Shown here: one piece after another, positions 10,138 to 22,506 of the stretch
Layout: each line of letters begins with the position of its first letter
Position numbering within the stretch: position 1 is the stretch's first letter
Assembly: GCA_000934455.1 (NCBI GenBank)
Contig: KN890733.1
Location: 5,093-51,351 of the forward strand
From: Apostichopus parvimensis
Lineage: Eukaryota; Echinodermata; Holothuroidea; Aspidochirotida; Stichopodidae
DNA length: 46,259 nucleotides
Reading direction: 5' to 3'
Translations under genes and position numbers: made by a program
The notes under the pieces: model-generated
The model's input: only the letters and a program-made list of their open reading frames with translations
The model's database searches: none
What the model was told of the DNA's origin: nothing

Positions 10138-13100
10138 ACAACAACTCAATGTGAATTTCCTGGAATCACATGACATAAATATAACAGTGTACTCAATAAT
10201 TTCAGAGTATATATCGATGGTATTATAAGCATTGTAGCAATATCATAATACAATTGTGGGTGGGGTTGAGGGGATATCATTAATTTGAGGAAAAGAGTAT
10301 TGAAATTAAGGAGCCAATATATATTTGGGAACATATTGAGAATTCAAGCATGTCTTCCATATGCGTAGACTTTTGACAAATATTGTATACAACCACTAAG
10401 CTGCTATATACTCTCTCAATTCAGATCTGGCGTAACAGACAGAATCGTCGCAGTAGAACACAATGGCGTATCGAAGCTTCCTTACTTGCCATCCCAGCGG
10501 TGTGTTTCGCATATTTTGGTACACTTGAGTAGAGACACACGTAAGTTTTTACGATACATCTTTAGGCAGTAAACTTTGTGGCCTACGTATGTAGATTGAT
10601 GTTTTGTGTGTAAAGTTGATTTATTATACATCTTTCGCTCAGAAACTGAAGTACTATGTCTGAAGTTTACTTTTGAAGAATAGCCAAGATGGTATTTACT
10701 TTGTGTGTTGGGATGGGGTTGAACGATGACGTCATAATTTATAATCAACTTCCGATTCACCAAGTTTCACACTCAAATACCTCACAGCGGAATGAAAGAG
10801 CCCCTTTCTATTTTGTGGGCGATAAACCACGGTAGAATACAATACTTCGATAATCCGGCTGATTCGTTTGTCAGGTATTCGCATAACAGACAGCTGCGGT
10901 GTTAGGTCAATGGGTCATACATATAGTTCAGTGCGCTTGGCGGTATTTAGCCCGCATAGGTCACCCGGGGCGAGAGGGTGGGCATATCAGTGGTTTATAA
11001 CTCTATTAAAGCGTCGTTTGTTTACAAAGGTGCCTTGATCTTGAAGTTGCTTAAACTATGCACCTTCAGGGGAAAATGGGGATTATCTTTCTCATTGTTG
11101 GTAGAGTTGAATGAAGTATGTACATAACTGAGCAGGTGTAGAAGGGAACAACATATTCCCTTGGTTGATGAAGTTAAGACGTACTATAATCAACTTGAAG
11201 GGTGAACGGGTTGCAGTATTTGACAGGGGTTCACCTGAGTCCTTGTCGCAGACGTGATAAGAGACTAAGCTACCACGAACGTGCGGATAGGTTTGGGTTT
11301 ATGTAATGTTCAAATGAAACGTACGGTAAAAAATAGTGAAACAGTACCGGTTCCATATAGGATTAAATTTGCCACATAGTGAGATAACAGCCTAGTAATT
11401 GGTGACAATAGATTGCATTTTAAAATGCCTTAAATTTAATAAATAATGCCGCGGCGGACCCTACATTCCGAGAAATTATAACTTTCCTTGGTCCATGCAA
11501 TTACTCACGTTGTCAGTGTACCAGGAAAACAGGTTTAGAAGACGTCAATAAGTATTATCCAATACATCAATATTTTCCAAAGTAAAAGAAATGTGCGTCG
11601 CAATATTCAACCGTAAACTCATTTGTTTTTGGACTTTACCCAATACTTGTAAATTTTTTGGAATTCATCTTACAAGTAACGGCCATATGTTGTACTGGCG
11701 ATGGTTGCGTATTTTATGGGATGATTCACCATTGGAAATATTTGAACGAACAATGTGGTGGTTGACGAAAGCATGAAACTAAACACTTTACCGTATACCG
11801 CATAGTATCAATTGCTACATTGTTGTCGCAGTGTGTTGTAATCACCCAACCGTATTACTGATATAGAATAAGGAAGTCATGTATCTTCCCTGAATACCAA
11901 CAGTTATAGCCCACACGTATATTATAGGCTATGTGAATTCATTGCTTAACAAACCGCGATACTCTGAATTAAAGATTATGTTTATAGACGAGATGTATCT
12001 CGTTTGGTCAGTTTCAAGTATCCAGGATTTTAAAAAGGATTGGATGTGGACAAGGGATCTTTGTAGGGTGATGCCACACAGCCCCCTTCCCACCCCCATT
12101 TAACTTTAAATGTGGTGCGTTCTGAGGCATAGTTAGACTTATAATTAGGTCTAAACGCAAGCTAACTATATCTGATTTAATGTGTGAGATTGAATAGGAG
12201 GTGTACCTCCACCCTTCACCCCCCCTTCCCGACACCCACCGGATCTGCCCATGGAAAGCACTAGATTGTGCACTGCATCACAAAGAGCGTCAAGTGTCTA
12301 TCTGTCTGCTATTCATTGGCTGTCAAAACGCTGACGAAGCAGACTGTTATGCCTAGACAAAGAGAAATTAATAGAAAACAATGCATTCATCAAAGCGATT
12401 TTGAGAACCGTCAAAAACGTGTATTAAATTTCATTTGCCCGCGGTTTCAAACTACCTTTGACAGAAAAAAAAACTATGCACTGCATGTCAGTCTTCTATT
12501 AGGCCTATATCCGTGACTCACAAAGAAGGCGTTAGTTGAACTCCGTAATTACTAATGTATTACTGTAGGCACACACTAACACCCAGTGTGAGTCACTGGG
12601 CATGGCTATTCGTAAGACCATGGAGGTATGGTGAGACTAATACTACTAATGGGAATGACTGTGGTGTAGGGGAATTGTATAATGCCATGTGGTTTACAAA
12701 GACAAAGATGAATGAAACACATTTGATATAGGTAGGCCTACGATTTAAATATCGCAAACTAACGCATGTATCCTGGTTCATTTCGGCTGTTCAAGGCTAT
12801 ATGGAAATGAAAGAAATAATTACTTCAGATTAATTGAGAATATTAATTACAAATAAATGACACTTTATTATAGCTAATCAAACATATTACTAGCATACTA
12901 TTTTATGGGATATCCTTTGCAGCATAAATTGTAATATCCATCCATACTGGCATTTTCTTTATTAATACTCAGCGTGTAGACACTAGATATTCACCAACTT
13001 TAATCAGTAAAATCAGGAATGTTTGGCATTTACTTTGGGTGGGTTGTGTCCGCGATTTATTAGTATAACAAATAGTACTGAAGTTAGTGACCAGCATGAG

Positions 13101-13310
13101 AAGTCTAAGTGGTGCTCTCAGTGGAAGAACTCAGTAACCTTGGCACAAACCTAAGTACTTGGAGTGTATTTGCTCGATAAAGGGGTGGGTAAATATCCAT
13201 TTTCCAGTTACGTATGAAGTTCAATGGTTTCATAGAACCAGAGATGTCAGTTGGGCAATACCAGTATTTAAGTGGTGGTCTTTGGCTTCAACAAGCTTTG
13301 AAAATCTGGG
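10138..13310. other. Intergenic, no gene seen
   Basis: No coding exon could be supported. It includes a C-rich patch at about 12075-12240 that may be transposon debris and a perfect small hairpin at 12582-12600 (CCCAGTG, 5-nt loop, CACTGGG). The short ORFs have no recognisable similarity. Confidence 0.45.
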
Positions 13311-13385
13311 GTGGGGGAGTGGGGAGGGGGTGTGAGAGTGTTGACAATTTACCCACGAAATATCTATGATTGTCTTGAAAACCTA

Positions 13386-13515
13386 GGTAAGCTTGAATCT
13401 AGCCTGCATGGCTGCATCTTCAGCCTGGCAAGACTTGTAAAATGTTCCCAACAACTCAAGACTTTCCAAACAATCTGGATGAACCACAAGATATTTCTGA
13501 CAACCATCGCTCTGA
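13386..13515 (-). pseudogene. Possible TPR-coding fragment (CTR9-like?)
   Basis: The minus strand reads openly for about 42 residues with natural-looking codons: SDGCQKYLVVHPDCLESLEL, then LLGTFYKS and an Ala-rich helix, ending at a stop. The spacing of C, HPDCLE, LG and Y fits a tetratricopeptide repeat and recalls the TPR of the PAF1-complex protein CTR9. A possible acceptor AG precedes it, but the pyrimidine tract is poor, and no matching donor or neighbouring exon was found. It could be an isolated exon, a decayed copy or chance. Confidence 0.25.
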
Positions 13516-13639
13516 CCCGACCTCACCCGTATGTTTTTTATAACACTATTCAGACTAAGACCTCTCAACTATATCCATACGTTCTGGCTATAAAGGAACT
13601 CAGTCATCGTGCTCTTGAGTGTAATCACCATACACACAA

Positions 13640-16600
13640 AAAAATGAACATTTATATAGTGGTGAAAATTATTTATTTACAAAACTATATCAAAATATAG
13701 TAAATCCACATGTTTAACAGTAAAGGAAATCTTGAATTCTTGATAAAAAGGTAACAATGTATGTATGATAGTTTTTAGATATACTGTACAAATGAATACA
13801 TTATTTATTTAAAAGAGACTGAACTAACCATGAAAACCATTTAAAAATGACTGCACTAACCTTGAATTTAAAACTGGCAGCAACATATTTTGATGTAACA
13901 TTTGCCCATTAAGCCAAATAGAAAAAGTTTTTTTTTTTTAAACATTAAAATGGACTCTCTATAAAGTTGGCCCTATGTAATGTAAATACAATCTTATATA
14001 GCGCACTACGCGTGATGCATCTGTGCGCTTTACAAACAATCTAGAATATACAATGACATAAAACAGTAACTACAAAAACAGTCATTTGAACTCTCTATCA
14101 CCAAATAATAATAAAAAAAAAAGATTGAAAAAGGCATTATTCAAATGCAATTTCTGAATACTTAACACTACAACAATTTTGAGCTTTTGACTATTTTTTT
14201 GTCAATCAGGTTGGTCAAGAAAATACTGTATCACCAGACAATGAAATGTTCCATCAAGTGCAGTTTTAGAAATAAGCTTCGGAATAAGTTTTGGAATATT
14301 TAACTGTTAAGAACTGTAAATCCATAGGATGAATATCAAAGAATATGTAGTGAGGAATACCAAAGGTCTATTTTGAAAACTTAAAATAGAAATATATCAT
14401 CAATTTTACAAATGTATCCAGTTTATATGGCAAAATGTGTTGTTGTTTTTCACTGTAGATAGACAGCTGAATGGATGAAGTAGAACTAATTCTGTACAAA
14501 GTTAATGGAAATGCCATACTGACACAAATATAGAAAACAAATGAATAAACAATGTGAATACAACCCATCACAGTAATTTTTGTACTCTTTTTAGAATTTC
14601 CTTAGAAAAATGCCAGAGTGAATGTAGTCTGTGAGGTAAATCTGAGTTATTTTTTTTAACTTCCTATCTATGAAACAAGAAAACCTGATACTGCAATTGC
14701 AAATGCAAATGGAGAATCTACACTTAAAAGGGTCAGGTGACTCTGCATACAACAATTAAACAAAACAAAAAAAACCCTCAAACATTCCGATTGATGCGGT
14801 GAATTGAATACTGTGGTGGGACTACTGGTAGCTGGCTACACTATCAGTGCTTGAAATTTACAAGTGTTTCTTTTTAATGAAATAATTGTTTCTGTCTTAG
14901 TTAAAACAAACATCACAGATGAATTTGTAAATCAAACAGCCAAGTGAACAATGCACAGCTAGAAATGTATCTACTTTCACCAACTCGTCCCAACTCGTCT
15001 GCAATACATTGATGAAATTATTCACAAAAAAGCAGAGTGGAAGGAGCAACTGATGGAAGGCAACAACCAGGTTAATGAAGGTGAAACATTGTTTGAATAG
15101 ACAGCAACATTCAAGGCACATATAGTACTGTACAACATACACAGCCTACAGTAGTACTACACATACATACAGTACTGTGCATCATAGTACACATTAAAGG
15201 CTACAGTTGTTGGTGGGATTTCTCTTTCTTTTACCAGATAAGGCATAAATACAGATACACATTAGTAGACTAAAACAAACTTCACATAAGGCATTAAAAT
15301 AAATAAGTACTTCCTTCCGACTCTCATATTCCAGCTGACCACATTATGTGGGTCACATTGTTAATTTCACTTTAAACATGACCGAAATGATACTTATCTT
15401 GACAGTCTACTTCATTTGACTCAAGATTTTGTATTTCAAGTCCTGAACCAGCTTTATATCAACCGAGTAGAATAATTGAGATTTTTTTTTAACCAATTCA
15501 TTCAAGTTGAAATTGCTTGATCTGCTTTAGGGATGACCTTCTTACACCAATGTCAGCATATTTGCTATATAGTGACAGCATGTTAAATCAAACCAAAACT
15601 GAACTCATTTCATTTCATTTCAAGATATAAAACTAAATCATCTACCACCGAAGGATGTTGTTGGTCCCCCAAGTGATATAATTTGTACAGAAAATCTTCC
15701 TCCATTTTTAATGCACATTAATACATCATTTCTATTTTGTTCACTAGTATAAACTAGTATTAGTTTTAGTCAAATGGTATTAAATTTCTGAATAATTTTT
15801 TCCTTAATTAGCCTTTACAAGAACACCAAAAGAGAAAAAAAATATTGCTATTGTATGCAAAATAAAGACAACTTCAAAAGCAACATGATAGGCTCCCATC
15901 ATCCATTGAGGAACTTTACACATAATTTCAATTCTATATTCACTGTACAGTTGAAGTACCATAGATACACATGTACATTACATTCCAATAAACCAGTAAA
16001 ACCAATGGTAAAAATATAATTGTGAAAAGCTCTTGGTAAATGAATACCGTGTTAATTGCTGAATGGATGATAAAAGTAAAATTCACACCTGCTGTGATTT
16101 CAAAACTGAAAACCTAGATTTTTACTGTATTTTAATAAGGCGACCAACATGTAATCAAGGTGTATTGAAAATGAGTATGAAATCCCTCAAACCTACACAT
16201 GTGTACAACACACCAATGTCAGAAAATAAAATGCAGAAGTCATATACACCACAAAATTCATAAAACATATTCCAAAACACTTTTCCTACAAGTTCCATCT
16301 CTCCAAAATATTTGTCACTGAGAAGACTTAAACATTTAAAATAGACAATTGAATGACCAACTGAGATATGATGCCTTGATCGAGGTTTAAGTATAGCTGA
16401 CCATTGTTTGTTTTATCTAGCATATTCGGGGCGATACAGATGATTTGATTAAACACAGAATATTCCTCTCTTAGCTTGAGAAGTAGATGTTGATGAAGTT
16501 TGTTTTTTACAATCAAAACTAAACTTGCAGCATTTGGAGACATTCAACTTCTCAAAATATGTAATAAACTTACTAAATTTGTATTCCCCCTCCAGAAATT

Positions 16601-19150
16601 AATAAAGTTCCCTGACATTTAGAATTTCTTTGTTGGGCAACTTTTGTACACTTACAATGTGCATAATCTCCTTTTTCTACAATGCAATGGAAATGTGAAC
16701 AAAGGAAACCCACTCTACTTAGCACTTTGAGGAAACATGTAACACACAACTCAACAACAAGGGAAACAACGACTAAGAACTAGCTGCAATTTTTGCTAAA
16801 AGCAGACATTAACATCATACAGTATTGTACAAAGAACTTGCCTTGAGGCTTGGATTAAAAAAGTTTTACACAGGAGTAACTTTCTGAGCATTGCCTATTT
16901 CCCCAACAAAGGTCTACGTAAACACAGTTAACATACACTGTCAACGCTTTCCATCACTGTCAATGCCATCCATCGACCAGAAGTTACATTATAACACACA
17001 TACATACAAACACTTGCTACTGAAGCACTGGTTCCCAAATGGAAAGCAAACCACACTTGAACGCTTTTATCACATTTATCATTTGGGGTGATAAATCTGA
17101 TACCTTCACAGAAATCCAACAGGCTTACCCAATGAAAGCAAACTATTTACAAGAATTTGTAAATAGAAAAGTAGAGTGCATGCCAAGAGTGTTTAAGAGC
17201 ACAAATCTAAAGAGAAAACCAAAAAATTATTCAAGCTTCAACTTTGATCCCAAAAACTTAGGTTTGAAATGTTGCCATGTTGTGGTTGAGGAATTTTTCA
17301 TAAAATATGGTGAGTAAACAACATTTTTAGTTGGCTCTGTGGTTCAACAAAAATGTCAAGTAGTGTAACTTAGAATATGTGCACATCCTGCATACTACGA
17401 AACAAAGAATCAGAATTATTTCCTCACTGTGCTACACTGTGAGTGTGACATCACTGACATGTACCAGATGCTTTGGTATAGAGCAAACTATCTTCTCACC
17501 AGACCCACAAGGTTCTTCATTCTGAATGATGACAACACATTTCATCAATTTAAACAATTAATATTGCTGTTCCACCAACCTTTGTAAAAACAAAATAAAA
17601 TAGCAACAGCATTAGAAAAACATACCGTGTCTTACATTAATATGTATGCATGGTTTGCGCATCATGAATCAAACGCCCCATTCAATGAAGAATAACATTG
17701 ACTGAAAAAGTATTTGCTAGGCCAACTTCTACTAATTTACAAGAACTGACTTTACAAGAACTGACAAACAAGTCTGTCAACAAGTCACGCCTATATCTAA
17801 ACAAAGTACAAAAACCCTGTCTTGTCCGGAGTTCAAAGTGTACAAAGTAGTACTATTATCGAACAGTCTATAATGAGTGAGATTCCCTGATTAATACAAA
17901 TATAAACACTATCAAACATTAACTTGAGAAGTCAACAGGTAGGGATCAACACCTATAACTATATGTTTTGTGTTGTATCTGAAACCTTACACTCTCTGTA
18001 CTTTAGGTATCTTTTTAATGCAATGTAAATTTTTAGAGCAGAAAAGTAACCTTATATGGTGATATCTCTCATGACTACCTACAACAGTTTGAGGTAGAGC
18101 TATATACCATATAATGCACCTGTTGTATGTACAGTATGTATATTCAATGCTCTCCATAAGGTCGGTCCATGGAGTCTTCTTCTACTGTATACATATTAAA
18201 TTTCCGCTTAATTTATCAGCGTACAACCACCTGTACCATCAAGAAATTCACACACAGATGCAGAAAGAATTATAAACAAGAGCGTTGTTGTGTGTGAAAA
18301 GACCTACCAGCATTGTGAATTTTATCAGTTTGAACAAACCAACCTCTATGTTTATGTCTCAGATAATAGAGCTCTATCAAGTGAATTAAATTGCTAATAA
18401 TACCCTGAACTAATATTAACCGAATGACAACTAGATCTGACATTTGTCAAAACATGGCAAATTAAATGAATACCATCAAAAATTCTTTGGAAGGCAATCA
18501 ATTACCTTTAATAATGATATAGAGTTTTTACTGTACAACTGTTGTTATTAGTGTAAAAGTCCAAATGAAAAATCAATATCACTCTTTTTTAGCCACAAAA
18601 GAAATTGTACAGCATTTTTTAAATTCACGTTTGTGACATAAATATGCGTGCATACCAGGTAAACACAATACAAATATGGAGGTTATCACAGTAATGACTT
18701 GATCATTTAATTCAAGACTTGATATGAATGCTAATTGAAAGCAAAGGTAGTACTATTGTTGAGGACTGCAATGTCAAATCTTTCATTTAATGAACTATTC
18801 GAACAGCATATAATTCAGTTTACTGTACAGATGAACTCAAACAGTTTCAATTTGATGAGGTTATTGGCAGCAGTGCAAATATTATGAAACCTACCATACA
18901 ACCAACCCTCCAAGGAGAAAGTAACTCCCCAGTTATGGGAAAAATTATTTAATTCAGAGAACATTTGAGGTAATTTGACATTAAACTTTATGGAGTAACA
19001 AAGGGTTTATACTTGCAGCAACAATTTACAACAATTAACAGTCCATAGTTAACAATGTACAGCAGCAGCAGTAGCATCAGGTCCTTTTTCTTAACACTCC
19101 TTGACAAACACTCAATTCTTAGAACCTACTCCATTAACACTTACCCTTAA
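13640..19150 (-). other. Gene-free AT-rich tract, possibly a very long 3' UTR of the Ig gene
   Basis: About 5.5 kb directly downstream of the minus-strand Ig-gene stop shows even AT-rich composition. It lacks the G/C homopolymers and MITEs seen on either side, and only chance ORFs occur. Minus-strand AATAAA hexamers sit near its far end (13804-13809 and 13672-13677). This fits one long 3' UTR, but closer signals cannot be excluded. A TATATAGCGC ... GCGCTTTACA word pair at about 13996-14034 resembles a dispersed-repeat motif I recall from animal genomes (unverified). Confidence 0.35.
13672..13677 (-). terminator. Candidate distal poly(A) signal of the Ig gene
   Basis: AATAAA on the minus strand, where the uniform AT-rich tract ends. 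It is assigned only from position and the composition change. Confidence 0.25.
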
Positions 19151-21541
19151 TTAAACATAACTAGGGTCAAAACGCTCTGATGACACACTTTCATTGTGAT
19201 GCTTCTGGGGGTCGTCAAACTCATCTAGCTGTGCGCTGATGTTGTAACCATAGTATGGATCGTCATCTACTGGGCTACCGTCGGGCATCAGATCCAATGG
19301 TGGGTAATATTGGTCATTGTTGGGCTCACCCTGGAAGTCTGATTCTTGTCCATCTGGTACCTGATCCCTTTTGCCATATGGTTCATATTCAAGAGGGTAG
19401 TTTCCTTCTTCCTTTGGATACATGTCACCCCTATCTTCTGGATATTCATCATCATAATGCGCTGAATTAGGCTCATTGTATCTGTCCTCGGGAGGATAGG
19501 ACTCTCCAGGTGGATAATATTCATCATTATAATTATTGTCACGTGGGACATCACCATCGTACTCTTCCACATCACGGACATATCCACCGTCGTAAGTAGC
19601 TGGTTCCCTATCATCATAGCTAGCTGGTTCCCTATCATCATAGCTAGCTGGTTCCCTATCATCAAAGCTAGCTGGTTCCCTACCATCATAGCTAGCTGGT
19701 TCCCTATTACTATAGCTAGCTGGTTCCCTATCATCATAGCTAGCTGGTTCCCTATCATCATACCCAGCTGGTTCTCTATTGAATCCATCTTGGTCTCTGT
19801 TGACATAATCATATGGACTGTTAGAGTCATGGTATTCGTCTGGATAGTGCCGATCATCGTCTCTGTCATTGTCGTCATCATACCCTTGCCCATAGGCTGG
19901 CTGTCTGTCAGATGGTTGAGTGAAATCTCCCACCAGTATTTCATCCTTGTCCTCTGGATAAGGCTGATTCTCGTCATCGTATCCATAGCCAGCATTGTAG
20001 TGGTACTCTGGGGATTTCTCGTAGCCTGGATAGAAAGGCTCCTGACTACGAGTCCTTTCATAGGGTGGTTTGTAATCATCATGGTCATTATACATAGGTG
20101 TCGGTGATTGACGGTAATCCACATCGGTAGGGTAATATTTACTGTTTCCGTACCCATCAACAATATCAGGTTTAGGAGAATTTGACATGTTACCTGTTAT
20201 TGTATATGGCCCATTCGTGCTGTTTGGGTAATGATTGTCTTTCTTATTCGTTGATGAAGTCATTGCTGGCTTGCTATCAAATGAACGACCAGACTTTGGT
20301 GAACTTTTCTTATTACGACAGTAGTAGCCTAATGCACCAATGAGGAGAATGAGCAAGATAACTCCAACTACACTCAAAACAACAATAAGAGCAACTGGAG
20401 GTTCATTGATAACAGGTGGCAAAGTTGATGGAACCATTGATGTAATATCCTCAGGATCCATGGCGTTAATGGTATACAGTTCTGACCCTTCCATGCCCAA
20501 TTCATCAATTGCCTGGCATGATACAACCACTCCACCATCTCCTTCAACAATTGACTGAACTGTCAGAGTATCAAAGTCCACTCTATACCTGCTTGCAGCA
20601 AGGTCACGGACAGACCAAGTATAGCTTACAATAGGTGTGTTTGTCGCACTGGTTGCACTGCAAGTAAGTGTTAGACTGAACCCATATCCAATCACTGTGG
20701 GGCCTTCTATTTTCACTTTCGGTATTGAAACTACTTGAAGTGCCGACATTGAGTTTGTTCTCACCGAAGAAGTTACTTCTGGTGTTGTTGGTATGGTGTT
20801 TGATATACTACATGTGAATATAACACCATTATCATCGATGGTTGGTGTGAAAGTATAATTATAAAAGATGAAATCACCACTCTTAATAATATTTCCTTGA
20901 ATGCTCTCAATACCTCTCAAAAGAGAAAACTCAACTTCTGGATTACCTGGGAATGAATAACATGAAACAACTGTTTCCTCATCTAAGAGTACCATACTGT
21001 TGTCTTGTTGTGCTGATGTCTCAAGAAGGGGATATGGTTCTGGAGGAAAGTATGCCACCCTTAATGGCACCTCATTTGATGATATTTGTATCTGGGCACA
21101 CTTGTCATTATTTAAGTTCTTATTACACACAACACATTGATATTCACCACTATACTGCCATTCGTTGGTGAGTACATCAAGTGTAGCTCTGTACCCACCA
21201 CCTGTAATCTCCAACAAACTGTTACTTGTTTTAAAATCATCTTCGTTAACATCGACGGCAAAAGTGCTGTCAACATTTGAACGTAACTGTAATTGTCCAT
21301 CTATAACTGCATCTGCAAAAACCACTCCATTGTGCGTCCACGCTACAGACATAGTACTTAGGTCCAAACCCTCCACGGAACATAGGAAAAATGCAAAATT
21401 GTTCGATAGGTACAAATCCTCCGCTGGCGAGACTGACAACTCCACAGTTTGGGCATATCCAATTGATGATGGAACAAGTAAAAAATATGTCAAAATAACG
21501 TAGACATAGTTTACAAACGCACATAAGGCCATTGTGAACAC
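19151..21541 (-). CDS. Three-Ig-domain type I membrane protein with repeat-bearing tail
   Basis: 796 residues in one uninterrupted exon. A signal peptide (about 1-30) precedes a V-like Ig domain (C54, W68, and C136 in YSGEYQC). The second Ig-like domain has C194 and C244 (DDNGVIFTC); the third has C294, W309 and C342. One transmembrane helix (about 382-408) is followed by a basic stop-transfer (CRNKK). The 388-residue cytoplasmic tail is rich in Tyr, Asp, Pro and Glu and contains eight REPASYDD-type repeats (589-652). It ends PSYV, a class I PDZ-ligand pattern (S-x-V). The plan resembles nectin/CAR-type adhesion molecules, but I cannot assign orthology. Adhesion or receptor signalling is inference. 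An intronless multi-Ig gene is unusual and could indicate a retrocopy or lineage-specific intron loss. Confidence 0.85.
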   Translation of the reverse strand: MFTMALCAFVNYVYVILTYFLLVPSSIGYAQTVELSVSPAEDLYLSNNFAFFLCSVEGLDLSTMSVAWTHNGVVFADAVIDGQLQLRSNVDSTFAVDVNEDDFKTSNSLLEITGGGYRATLDVLTNEWQYSGEYQCVVCNKNLNNDKCAQIQISSNEVPLRVAYFPPEPYPLLETSAQQDNSMVLLDEETVVSCYSFPGNPEVEFSLLRGIESIQGNIIKSGDFIFYNYTFTPTIDDNGVIFTCSISNTIPTTPEVTSSVRTNSMSALQVVSIPKVKIEGPTVIGYGFSLTLTCSATSATNTPIVSYTWSVRDLAASRYRVDFDTLTVQSIVEGDGGVVVSCQAIDELGMEGSELYTINAMDPEDITSMVPSTLPPVINEPPVALIVVLSVVGVILLILLIGALGYYCRNKKSSPKSGRSFDSKPAMTSSTNKKDNHYPNSTNGPYTITGNMSNSPKPDIVDGYGNSKYYPTDVDYRQSPTPMYNDHDDYKPPYERTRSQEPFYPGYEKSPEYHYNAGYGYDDENQPYPEDKDEILVGDFTQPSDRQPAYGQGYDDDNDRDDDRHYPDEYHDSNSPYDYVNRDQDGFNREPAGYDDREPASYDDREPASYSNREPASYDGREPASFDDREPASYDDREPASYDDREPATYDGGYVRDVEEYDGDVPRDNNYNDEYYPPGESYPPEDRYNEPNSAHYDDEYPEDRGDMYPKEEGNYPLEYEPYGKRDQVPDGQESDFQGEPNNDQYYPPLDLMPDGSPVDDDPYYGYNISAQLDEFDDPQKHHNESVSSERFDPSYV
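19586..19777 (-). repeat. 24-bp coding minisatellite, 8 copies
   Basis: Eight head-to-tail 24-bp units encode REPA(S/G/T)(Y/F)(D/S)(D/G/N). Most variation is at the last residues, and several adjacent units are nearly identical in DNA, pointing to recent expansion. The unit keeps frame, so copy number can vary without breaking the protein. Confidence 0.95.
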
Positions 21542-22500
21542 GGAAACTATTTGACCTTAGAAATACAAGGTTAAAAATTCATAGCATTAAATTTGTAGTA
21601 TTAAGACGACAGTGTTAACAGCTAGTAATGTCCTAAAGTTGGTTGTGATAACGTTTGTCCGTTTCGCACTGTAACTTGTAAGGATCAAACTTAATCCAGT
21701 TTTGTGGAAGCCATGGCTAACTTAAATGTCCTCTTTGTATCAATACAGTCCACTGTAAATAAATCCGATAAAGTGTCCCTGTCGGAAGGATCCAAAACGG
21801 TATGGTGCAAATCAAGAAACTCACTTAAATCCAATACACAAATTTCACGTCTTTTTTAACTAAACAGTTTGATCAAACACATCCATGTACAGTGGAGAAT
21901 ACTATGTAGGCCTAGCCTATGGACAGCTTTGTACGTAGAGAAGGTTGTAAGACTCGCTGTTGAGTGGCTCAGCTCTTTGGATTTGTGCACTCAGGCATGT
22001 TAGACTTTGCGGTCGCGTGTGACGCTAATGAATATGCATACTAGTTTTTAAATCTTTACGGTACTGTATATAGGACGTTGTTATTGTTCAAAATGGGTTC
22101 CGAATAAATCTAAGCTAGTAATCCCTTATTTATTCTAATGACTCGACCGAGGACTATAACATTAATCTTTTCACGATCAACATCACCCCCAGCAAAGAAG
22201 TTTTTTTACCTAGAAATCACCCTTGACAATATGCTAAATTTTATGAAGCATATTAACGTCACTACCGGTAAAGCATGGAGGATTTAAAAGCTACGCCTAC
22301 ATATTTTATTACAAATATACAACTAAAAAAGTATACCTATTAGTACAACTAAGGAGGCATATACTGCCTTAAGTTATAATAGGTGTAATTTCACAATTAA
22401 ACAGTATTAATAATTAAGCTCTCAGAATCTTTCCCCAGTTACATTGCTACCAGAAAGCTCCTAGAAACAGCAAATACAGGCCTACCACTTTTTGATCAAC
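21542..22500. other. Upstream flank of the Ig gene (putative 5' UTR and promoter)
   Basis: No coding sequence. A CpG-richer stretch at about 21930-22060 and a minus-strand TATATA at about 22065-22071 could mark the promoter. A possible acceptor-like TCTAAG lies close to the ATG on the minus strand. All of this is inferred from composition. Confidence 0.3.
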
Positions 22501-22506
22501 TACTTA

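Noticed and set aside
11591-11776. 61-codon Trp-rich ORF
   Set aside because: No similarity, splice context or codon evidence; length is within chance.
13311-13700. 129-codon plus-strand ORF
   Set aside because: No similarity; it is antisense to the TPR-like peptide, which looks more coding-like.
17039-17317. 92-codon plus-strand ORF
   Set aside because: It lies in the AT-rich tract opposite a probable 3' UTR; no family recognised.
19586-19777. Regular 24-bp repeat resembling a CRISPR array
   Set aside because: Units are contiguous without spacers, lie in a coding frame, and the genome is eukaryotic.
19288-20163. 291-codon ORF in another minus-strand frame inside the Ig-gene tail
   Set aside because: It is a frame-shift shadow of the GAT/TAT-rich repeat region: GAT GAT becomes ATG ATG, giving an artificial Met/Thr-rich protein.
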